Positions 55,190 to 64,000 of a DNA stretch of 64,000 nt are shown here, one piece after another. The notes beneath the pieces were generated by a model. That model saw nothing but the letters and a program-made list of their open reading frames with translations, did no database searches and was not told where the DNA came from. The position numbers were made by a program, and so were the translations under genes. The stretch is taken from the NCBI RefSeq assembly GCF_032397745.1, contig NZ_CP135921.1:6932501-6996500 (forward strand), written 5' to 3'. The stretch's first letter is position 1; each line of letters starts with the position of its first letter. Source of the stretch: Bradyrhizobium prioriisuperbiae. GTDB lineage: Bacteria; Pseudomonadota; Alphaproteobacteria; Rhizobiales; Xanthobacteraceae.

Positions 55190-55591
55190 TCAATTTGCCC
55201 CGAAAACCACCGCGTGCATGACCCGTCCCGGCAGCAGCGTGAACAGGCCGGCGATCAGCAGTGCGCCGGCAAAGACCGAGATCATCGTGATCTTGTGAGC
55301 ACGCACGCGATGGCGCCGCGCCGCCCACACGCCCATGAGCAACGCGATCGGCGCGAAGATCGACAGCAGATGAATCGGACTCCAGGGCCCCCAGAGCCTG
55401 ATGCCATGGATATAGAACGACGACCCGGCGACCGTCAGCATCAACACGACCCAGATCCAGCCGATGGTCCGATGCGGCAGCGTGCCCTTGGGCGCGGCGA
55501 ATTGCACAACGCCGAGAGCGAACGCCGCCATCGCCGCAAATGCATGAATTTGTGTGTAGGAGGGTTCCTGCAGCAGCGGGGTCAATGACAT
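55190..55591 (-). CDS. DUF2306-type four-helix membrane protein
   Basis: This 133-residue membrane protein has four spans: the segments around AAMAAFALGVVQFAAPKG, GWIWVVLMLTVAGSSFYIH, LLSIFAPIALLMGVWAARRH and MISVFAGALLIAGLFTLLPG. The conserved His in THRTIGWIWV-like (PHRTIGW) and RAHKITM positions matches DUF2306 / YozB-like proteins, which may bind heme or metal through such His. The function is not known. It lies upstream of gyrA on the same strand. Confidence 0.82.
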   Translation of the reverse strand: MSLTPLLQEPSYTQIHAFAAMAAFALGVVQFAAPKGTLPHRTIGWIWVVLMLTVAGSSFYIHGIRLWGPWSPIHLLSIFAPIALLMGVWAARRHRVRAHKITMISVFAGALLIAGLFTLLPGRVMHAVVFGAN

Positions 55592-55875
55592 GCCAACATC
55601 CAGCCTGATGTAAACAACATTAACATCCAGCTGGACGCAAGCAAGTTCTCAATCTGCGGCCGTTTGCCCTGCTCTGCCTGCCGCGGCCCGGGCTCGTTTG
55701 TTGAAGCCCGAATGACGTCGACCGCGATCCCGAAACCGAAAGCATCGCCCCGCCGCCTCCGCGATCGAGACCACATGCCCCTTCGCCGCAGACTCCGAAA
55801 TGAAAACGGGCCACTCCCTTGCCTCACCCGGCAAAGGAGCCGCCCGTATCCTCCACGGACCTGTCGGTCCGATCT

Positions 55876-56385
55876 TTAGAACGGAATCTCGTCGTCCATG
55901 TCGCTGTTGCTGCGGCTCGAACCGCCGCCGCCGCCACTTGCCACAGCGCGGCGCGGTGCGCCCCCCGACGGTCCGCTGGAGCCGAAGTCGCCGCCGGCGT
56001 CGTCTCCGAAGCCACCGCCGCCAGTCCCGCCGCTACGGCCGTCCAGCATGGTCAGGGTCGAATTGAAGCCCTGCAGCACCACTTCAGTCGAAAACTTCTC
56101 GACGCCGCTCTGGTCGGTCCACTTGCGGGTCTGCAGCGCGCCTTCGATGTAAACTTTGGCGCCCTTTTTGAGATACTGCTCCGCGACCTTGCACAGACCT
56201 TCATTGAAGATCACGACACGGTGCCACTCGGTCTTTTCCTTGCGCTCGCCGGTGCCCTTGTCACGCCAGGTTTCCGAGGTGGCGATCCGCAGATTGGCGA
56301 TCGGACGCCCGTCCTGGGTTTTCCGAATCTCCGGATCCGCCCCGAGATTTCCAATCAGAATGACCTTGTTCACACTTCCCGCCAT
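55876..56385 (-). CDS. ssb: single-stranded DNA-binding protein
   Basis: SSB (169 residues) coats single-stranded DNA in replication, repair and recombination. The OB fold covers about residues 1-110 ([58 protein letters not shown]). A Gly/Ser-rich linker leads to the acidic tip DMDDEIPF that recruits partner proteins. A LexA-type box lies 193 bases upstream. In most relatives ssb and uvrA are near neighbours; here an outer-membrane protein and an AraC regulator lie between them. Confidence 0.97.
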   Translation of the reverse strand: MAGSVNKVILIGNLGADPEIRKTQDGRPIANLRIATSETWRDKGTGERKEKTEWHRVVIFNEGLCKVAEQYLKKGAKVYIEGALQTRKWTDQSGVEKFSTEVVLQGFNSTLTMLDGRSGGTGGGGFGDDAGGDFGSSGPSGGAPRRAVASGGGGGSSRSNSDMDDEIPF

Positions 56386-56895
56386 TGCCGCTCTCCACTC
56401 GCTTGTCTCGGACCCACACCATCAACCGGCAGGCTCGCGTTCCAAATGCTCTCGTTCTGAAGCCTCTCGATCCAGAGGCTCTCGTTCCGACCGACCCTAT
56501 ACCCGCTCGCGGGACCGCAGGCTGGCCCATCGGCGGACCCATGCGGGTTATCCACATCGGATCGATCGACATAATATGTTCTCATTATGTTCTCAACAAG
56601 ATCGAATGGCAAAATAAATCCCCAGTGAACCCGTTTTGACGGGAACGAGATGGCTTCGGCGGCGTTGAAATGTGACGCAAATACGTCGAAATCTTGGGGT
56701 CTTTGGGCAAGCCTTCGGGGCGAAATAAGCTAAACAAATCCTTAACTTAGACCGAAGCATTTCACTTGTGACTGTTGCATTCGGGTGACGGCATTTTGCG
56801 GCGGACGCTGTATAAGTCTCTGCAACGGTCGGGCGCTCGCGACGGCTAGAACAATCGATCCGCCTTCGGGTGGTGGGGATCAAGTGGAGAGTACA
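56386..56895. other. intergenic region between ssb and outer-membrane protein gene
   Basis: This 510-base divergent promoter region holds the LexA-type box (56578-56592) for ssb. An AT-rich stretch at 56600-56780, probably containing the promoter of the strongly expressed outer-membrane protein, also lies here. No gene is supportable: frames on both strands are short and lack ribosome-binding sites. Confidence 0.5.
56578..56592. promoter_or_regulatory. LexA/SOS box upstream of ssb
   Basis: GTTCTCATTATGTTC fits the alphaproteobacterial LexA site GTTC-N7-GTTC exactly. It is one of two such boxes in the window, the other preceding uvrA. SOS induction of ssb is the expected result. Confidence 0.75.
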
Positions 56896-57609
56896 ATGAA
56901 GAAGATTTTGCTGGGTAGCGTGGCACTGATCGCGTTGGGCACTGCATCGGCTTTCGCAGCCGACCTGCCGGCACGCAGCTACACGAAGGCTCCGGCCTAC
57001 GTGCCTGCCCCGATCTACAACTGGACCGGTTTCTATATCGGTGGCCACGTCGGCGGCGCGTTCGACGGCAACTCGATTTTCGGTGACAATGACGGTCGCT
57101 TCCTCGGCGGTGTGCAGGTCGGCGCCGACTACCAGTTCGCCCCGAACTGGGTGCTGGGTATCGAAGGCCAGTACTCCTGGACCAACCGCGACACCCGCTC
57201 GGCCGCATTCGTTCCGCAGGGCTTCACGATCTCCGATCGTAACAGCAACCTCGGTTCGGTCACCGGTCGTCTCGGCTACACTTGGGGCCCGGCCCTGCTG
57301 TACGCCAAGGGCGGTGTCGCGTTCCGCGAGAGCAACAATGTCTTCGTGACCGCCACCGGAAACGGTGCGCCCATTCCGTTCACCTCCTCCAGCGACAACG
57401 TCGGCTACACCGTCGGTGCAGGCCTGGAATATCTGTTCGCTCCGAACTGGTCGGCCAAGGTCGAGTACCAGTACTACAACTTCGGCAAGACCGACGTGAC
57501 CGTGCCGGCGACCAGCACCCTCGTCAGCTACGACCACGACATCCACACCGTGAAGGCCGGTATCAACTACCGCTTCAACTGGGGTGGCCCGGTCGTCGCC
57601 AAGTACTGA
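56896..57609 (+). CDS. Omp31-type outer-membrane beta-barrel protein
   Basis: This 237-residue outer-membrane protein has a signal peptide (LLGSVALIALGTASAFA-AD). The Rhizobiales-typical linker DLPARSYTKAPAYVPAPIY precedes an eight-stranded barrel beginning NWTGFYIGGHVGGAF, with alternating hydrophobic strands and ending in TVKAGINYRFNW. Such proteins are abundant surface proteins in Bradyrhizobium and Brucella (Omp31/Omp25 group). GGAGAGTACA precedes the ATG. A Rho-independent terminator follows 54 bases after the stop. Confidence 0.92.
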   Translation: MKKILLGSVALIALGTASAFAADLPARSYTKAPAYVPAPIYNWTGFYIGGHVGGAFDGNSIFGDNDGRFLGGVQVGADYQFAPNWVLGIEGQYSWTNRDTRSAAFVPQGFTISDRNSNLGSVTGRLGYTWGPALLYAKGGVAFRESNNVFVTATGNGAPIPFTSSSDNVGYTVGAGLEYLFAPNWSAKVEYQYYNFGKTDVTVPATSTLVSYDHDIHTVKAGINYRFNWGGPVVAKY

Positions 57610-57662
57610 GATTACAAGTACCGATCTGGACTAATCCCGTCCTGATCCGTCAGGATGACAGA

Positions 57663-57688
57663 AGCCCGGCCTCACGGCCGGGCTTTTC
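57663..57688 (+). terminator. Rho-independent terminator of the outer-membrane protein gene
   Basis: A perfect 9-bp stem AGCCCGGCC / GGCCGGGCT with a 4-base loop is followed by TTTCG. It also lies downstream of the convergent AraC gene. Confidence 0.85.
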
Positions 57689-57738
57689 GTTTGGGTTCTC
57701 GCCGTTCGTCGAACGCGCGTATCTCGGACTGCAGCTTA

Positions 57739-58740
57739 TCAGCGCAACGCGGCGCGCGCCTCGGTCGGCGTCATCGCGAAACGGCGGCGAAAGCAGCGGT
57801 TGAAATGCGAGACTTCGTTGAAGCCGGCCTCATACGCCACTTCGCTGATCCTGAGCAGCGCCCGATCGATATCGCGTAGCGTGGCGAAGGCCGCCTGCAG
57901 CCTGAACTCGAGCACACGCTCGGAAAATCCGGTTCCGCTCTCCCGCAGCAGTGCGAAGACATAACGCCTCGACAGCCCGAGTTTCGCGGCAATGGCTTCC
58001 ACCGACAGCGCCGGATTGCGATAACTGACGGCGATTTCCGCCAGCACCGCCTCGCGCCGCGCGGCCCGCACGCCTGATCCCGAAGGGACCACGGACGATG
58101 CCCCCGCCGTTTCATGGCGCTCGCCCAGCACCGACAGCACCAGGCGAAAAACCTGATCATCAAGGCACGCCGCCATCTGATCCGTCAGCATCGCCGCGCC
58201 GGAATCCAGCTGCACCGATATGCAGCTCTTGAGCTGTCCGAGCGCGTCGTTGCCGGCCGGCACCAGTTCGCCGACCAGATCGTCCGCATGCGCCACGGCG
58301 CCGAGCAATCGCTCGCGCGGAATGACCACGCATCGCCACTCATTATCCGGTGACGGCTGCCGGCGCGCTTTCAGCGATTGATCGAACCTGAGCAGCGTCG
58401 CCTCACCGCGATTGAGGCAGACCTCGCGGTCCCCGTTCCGATAGGTGATGGGAAGCGACGCGTGATTGTACACCAGCGCGTAGACGGCCTTGGCTTCATC
58501 TGTCGCCTCGCTTCCCCCGACCGGCGCCCTCATCCGGACGATATCCAGCGAGGTCAGGCGCAACACATCGAACACGCCGGCAAACGGGTAGACGTGGGAC
58601 CAGGCCAGATCCGAGGCCGTCACGTATTCGCAAAGCAGGTTCCGCCACTGCGAAAGTTCCGAAGCTTCGTGATCGCCGGCGCTTCGAGCCGCAAAAGAGA
58701 TCCGTCGCAATATTCTCGCCCCTTGGATGGTTGCTACCAA
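57739..58740 (-). CDS. AraC-family transcriptional regulator
   Basis: This 333-residue regulator has an N-terminal AraC-binding-like domain (AraC_binding_2 type, about 30-200; IVRMRAPVGGSE, TLLRFDQSLKARR). The C-terminal double helix-turn-helix is SVEAIAAKLGLSRRYVFALL for the first and RISEVAYEAGFNEVSHFNRC for the second, followed by FRRRFAMTPTEARAALR. The frame starts at TTG 58740; no ATG lies near, and the true start could be somewhat internal. The ligand and targets are unknown; the region immediately upstream has no partner gene. Confidence 0.88.
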   Translation of the reverse strand: MVATIQGARILRRISFAARSAGDHEASELSQWRNLLCEYVTASDLAWSHVYPFAGVFDVLRLTSLDIVRMRAPVGGSEATDEAKAVYALVYNHASLPITYRNGDREVCLNRGEATLLRFDQSLKARRQPSPDNEWRCVVIPRERLLGAVAHADDLVGELVPAGNDALGQLKSCISVQLDSGAAMLTDQMAACLDDQVFRLVLSVLGERHETAGASSVVPSGSGVRAARREAVLAEIAVSYRNPALSVEAIAAKLGLSRRYVFALLRESGTGFSERVLEFRLQAAFATLRDIDRALLRISEVAYEAGFNEVSHFNRCFRRRFAMTPTEARAALR

Positions 58741-59005
58741 GTGTGTGTCACGGGTGAGCGGGCAAGGTTCATCTCATTGCTCTTCATGACCTTAAGTCCC
58801 GCGATCGGATGAGCGCCGGCCATGACACGTGTCCAAATTTCTACGGGCTCAACGGATCGGTGCCGAGGTGCTGTCGTGCGCGCCGCGATGCGACGGCAAA
58901 GAACCCGGATAAAGACCAGCGATCGCGCGCGCGGGCCAGAACGACAAGATGGGCCGCCCTGGGCTGAGCTCGTGCCAAGCGACTCCTGTTCCATATCTGA
59001 TGAGA

Positions 59006-59029
59006 AAGCCCGGGCTCTCAGCCGGGCTT
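59006..59029. repeat. GC-rich hairpin
   Basis: AAGCCCGG and CCGGGCTT form an 8-bp perfect stem around an 8-base loop. The sequence is almost the same stem as the terminator at 57663-57684, so it may be a terminator relic, but it lacks a T-run. Confidence 0.4.
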
Positions 59030-59164
59030 GGTGCTCTTAAACGCTATCGTAGGCCCCGAACCCTTGCTCCGTGGTGCAGGCAAACCACATAAGCCTGATC
59101 GCAATACACTCGATCATCCCGGCCCGTTCCACAGGGAAAAAACTCCCACTGGAAATCAGTCATT

Positions 59165-59179
59165 GTTCTTGATATGTTC
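59165..59179. promoter_or_regulatory. LexA/SOS box upstream of uvrA
   Basis: GTTCTTGATATGTTC is an exact GTTC-N7-GTTC match, 222 bases before the uvrA start. The long leader suggests that the promoter lies near the box and the transcript carries a 5' untranslated region of roughly 200 bases. Confidence 0.72.
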
Positions 59180-59400
59180 CGTGGACAATTCGATCAGCCT
59201 GAGTCCCCGGCCTTCCGGCAATCAGCGCCCGGTGTACGATGACGGGAAAGCCTCGAGCCTCCCGGAACGGATACGTGCGCGGCCGATGGATATGAGATAA
59301 ACCGCGCGTTCTCTGACGCCAGCGGCCGTGAAAAGACGGCCGGCGTCCGGCAATTCGCAAACGAAACCAACGTTACAATCGCGCGTCCAACGCGCTGGGA

Positions 59401-62412
<3,012 letters not shown>

Positions 62413-62454
62413 CCAGTCTTCGCCATGCAGCGGATGCTGTGCAGCAACCGGCGA

Positions 62455-62832
62455 TCAAAGCTGGTTGCTGACCTCGACAAGGTTGCCGTCGGGATCCCTG
62501 ACATACACCGACAGGATCGGTCCCGCTGCCCCCGCGCGTTCGCCGGGACCGGCGACGATGTCCACGCCGTGCTGCCTGAGATGCAGCACGACCGCATCGA
62601 TCGGCGTATCGGTGAGAACACAGAAATTGCCGCTGCCCGGCACGGTCTCCCGCGCGATCTCGGGTGACGTGCGCACGTCCTGCAAGCTGATCTTGTTGGC
62701 CCCGAAGTGCAGCGACCACTTTCCTGGCCGCTCTTCCCGCGACGTCATCCCCAACACGCGCTCATAGAACCGACGTGCCGCCGCGACGTCGTTCACGCAA
62801 AGCACAATGTGATCGAGGGATCCCACCTGCAT
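62455..62832 (-). CDS. VOC (glyoxalase/bleomycin-resistance) family protein
   Basis: This 125-residue vicinal-oxygen-chelate protein has two beta-alpha-beta-beta-beta halves. The likely metal ligands are the His in SLDHIVLCVNDVAAARRFYE, the His in WSLHFGANKISLQ and the Glu in VYVRDPDGNLVEVSNQL. Members include glyoxalase I, dioxygenases and antibiotic-binding proteins; the small size and HIVL start resemble the generic VOC group found in many proteobacteria. The substrate is unknown. It is convergent with uvrA, 42 bases away. Confidence 0.88.
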   Translation of the reverse strand: MQVGSLDHIVLCVNDVAAARRFYERVLGMTSREERPGKWSLHFGANKISLQDVRTSPEIARETVPGSGNFCVLTDTPIDAVVLHLRQHGVDIVAGPGERAGAAGPILSVYVRDPDGNLVEVSNQL

Positions 62833-62963
62833 GGGCGGGCAGTCTACACCTCATGCTCATCGAGAGCGACGTCCACCTTGCCCGTAACGCGACGCGGTTG
62901 CTGCGCAGCAGCAAGACGAATCGATAGACCACAAACTGATATTCGGCGTTGTGGTCCGGGTAA

Positions 62964-63296
62964 CTACCCAGCGGCGGAGCCGTTCGCCTGATTCCAGACA
63001 GTCTCGAACTCGGCCTTCGAAATCTCTTTCGCAAAAAACTGCGAATCCCGGTTGATCATCGCAAGCGGCGGGACTGGAGCTTCAGGCATCTCAGCCCGCC
63101 AATTTTCGCTGGCATAGCTGCATGCTTCAAGCCGGCCGTCGCGATACTTCCTCACGCATCGAATTGACCAGCGTAATGCGTCCAGTTCGTCGAACCATTC
63201 GACTGGTTCGTCTTCCGCCGCATCAATCCAGACACAATGAAAGTAACTCTGAGGAGGACCCAGCTGAGGCGGTCCGGGCAGTTCAATCGAAGACAT
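62964..63296 (-). CDS. DUF6881-like small protein
   Basis: This 110-residue cytosolic protein has the pattern YFHCVWIDAAEDEPVEWFDE, then RWSIRCVRKYRDGRLEACSY and KEISKAEFETVWNQA near the end. It matches the small DUF6881 family often found near polymorphic-toxin or immunity genes and elsewhere as isolated genes. ATG 63296 (MSSIELPGPPQ) is preferred; the frame extends 63 codons further with an Arg-rich, non-protein-like sequence. No toxin gene adjoins it here, so an immunity role is not supported. Confidence 0.72.
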   Translation of the reverse strand: MSSIELPGPPQLGPPQSYFHCVWIDAAEDEPVEWFDELDALRWSIRCVRKYRDGRLEACSYASENWRAEMPEAPVPPLAMINRDSQFFAKEISKAEFETVWNQANGSAAG

Positions 63297-63417
63297 GGCC
63301 AAGTCCTGAGCTTGCCGATTTGAAACATGACGGCGTTTGCGGCGGAGACACACTCGTCCACGGCTTCGGCGTGATGGCCGGGTCGGGCCACCGGACACGG
63401 GACCGCGAACCGCGACA

Positions 63418-64000
63418 TCAAAAATGCTCCCGCATGAATGCACCCGCGCTTGCAAGCGCTCGCCGACCGGGCTCCAGGTGAGCATTCCACAAAGGCCATG
63501 CGTGGATCATGTGCGGCCATATCTGCAGGGTGACGGCGACATCGGCCGAGCCGGCCGCAGCCGCAAACCGCGTGGCATCTTCGAGCAACGTCTCTGACGA
63601 TCCGACCTGGATCAGCGTTGGCGGAAAGCCCTTCAAATCCGCATAGAGCGGCGATATCAGCGGATCCTTCCGATCCATGCCGGCCGGCACAACGGCCGAG
63701 GCCAATTCCTCGAGGTAGACCTTGTGAATGATCGGATCGACGGCATCTTTCGTCGTCAATGAGGACCCGGACATGGAGAGATCAGTCCATGGCGACACCA
63801 GCCACGTGCAGGCGGGCAAGTCCTCCTCGAGTTCGCGCAGCCGATTGACCAACGCAACCGTCAGTCCGCCGCCTGCGCTGTCGCCACCGACGGCGATGTG
63901 CGCAGCCGCGATCCCTTGCCGCCGCAAATATCGCCACGCCGTCAGGCCATCGTCGAACGCGGCCGGAAACGGATGCTCCGGCGCCAGCCGATAACCGACC
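63418..64000 (-). CDS. alpha/beta hydrolase of the hormone-sensitive-lipase group (N-terminus beyond window)
   Basis: The frame is open to the right edge, so only the C-terminal about 193 residues are seen. The sequence begins VGYRLAPEHPFPAAFDDGLT, the HSL-family segment after the oxyanion HGGG (outside the window). It continues with the nucleophile elbow GGDSAGGGLTV (catalytic Ser). The Asp is probably in VGSSETLLEDA or nearby, and the His in WPHMIHAWPLW. The reaction is hydrolysis of carboxyl esters of short or medium acyl chains; the natural substrate is unknown. Confidence 0.9.
   Translation of the reverse strand, partial: VGYRLAPEHPFPAAFDDGLTAWRYLRRQGIAAAHIAVGGDSAGGGLTVALVNRLRELEEDLPACTWLVSPWTDLSMSGSSLTTKDAVDPIIHKVYLEELASAVVPAGMDRKDPLISPLYADLKGFPPTLIQVGSSETLLEDATRFAAAAGSADVAVTLQIWPHMIHAWPLWNAHLEPGRRALASAGAFMREHF

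Larger units (their letters stand above)
58741..59400. other. intergenic region upstream of uvrA
   Basis: These 660 bases hold a GC-rich hairpin (59006-59029) and the LexA-type box (59165-59179), followed by a further 220-base uvrA leader. Frames present are short, Arg/Pro-rich and without ribosome-binding sites, so I call no gene here. Confidence 0.5.

Noticed and set aside
56593..57546. 317-codon minus-strand frame opposite the outer-membrane protein
   Set aside because: Shadow of the beta-barrel gene; it also crosses the AT-rich promoter region with implausible composition.
59028..59300. 90-codon frame upstream of uvrA
   Set aside because: No ribosome-binding site, composition not protein-like, and it covers the LexA box and leader.

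Overview
This window looks like chromosome from a Bradyrhizobiaceae-type alphaproteobacterium (Bradyrhizobium, Rhodopseudomonas or Afipia relatives). The evidence is high-GC coding sequence, the ndvB/ndvC-like cyclic beta-glucan genes, the block tgt-queA-ppi-ppi-coaD-gyrA-ssb-uvrA, Omp31-type beta-barrel proteins and LexA sites of the GTTC-N7-GTTC type.

Layout. 1-9.7 kb is housekeeping: the 3' end of recG, a DUF502 membrane protein, glmS and glmU (amino-sugar and UDP-GlcNAc synthesis), a SPOR-like protein and a small membrane protein. 8.1-13.6 kb is a divergent glucan locus: an ndvC-like GH17 membrane protein (apparently started from ATT), an Ala/Pro-rich exported protein and an ndvB-like GH17+GT2 synthase. 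At 13.7 kb there is a tRNA-Lys, followed by small genes and a debris-like segment with tRNA-3'-end look-alikes.

15.3-31.2 kb is the accessory centrepiece: a three-gene Tc (toxin complex) locus on the minus strand, with lower GC and different codon use. It encodes a TcA split in two (about 1163 + 1632 aa) and one giant TcB-TcC fusion (2442 aa). The fusion ends in an RHS core followed by about 307 residues that I do not recognise and that should be the delivered effector. There are no chitinase, lysis, integrase or second tccC genes in the window.

31.7-40.6 kb contains a zinc-ribbon protein and then a tightly overlapping catabolic operon: an IclR regulator with a perfect operator-like palindrome, a complete spermidine/putrescine-type ABC importer, an AroM-family protein, a DUF917 protein and a hydantoinase/oxoprolinase-family protein. 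A small orphan protein resembling the N-terminus of rhizobial porins follows. 40.7-47.2 kb carries a GNAT acetyltransferase, a cytochrome P450, rsgA, an M20 deacylase coupled to cysK, and a small zinc-ribbon protein.

47.3-64 kb returns to core genes: tgt (all four canonical zinc ligands replaced), queA, two cyclophilins around a TonB-C-like protein, coaD, gyrA (Gln at the position of E. coli Ser83), a DUF2306 membrane protein, ssb, an outer-membrane barrel, an AraC regulator, uvrA, a VOC protein, a DUF6881-like protein and a truncated HSL-type hydrolase at the right edge. Both ssb and uvrA have a GTTC-N7-GTTC box upstream, so SOS control of both is likely. All assignments are from reading the sequence; no database search was run.
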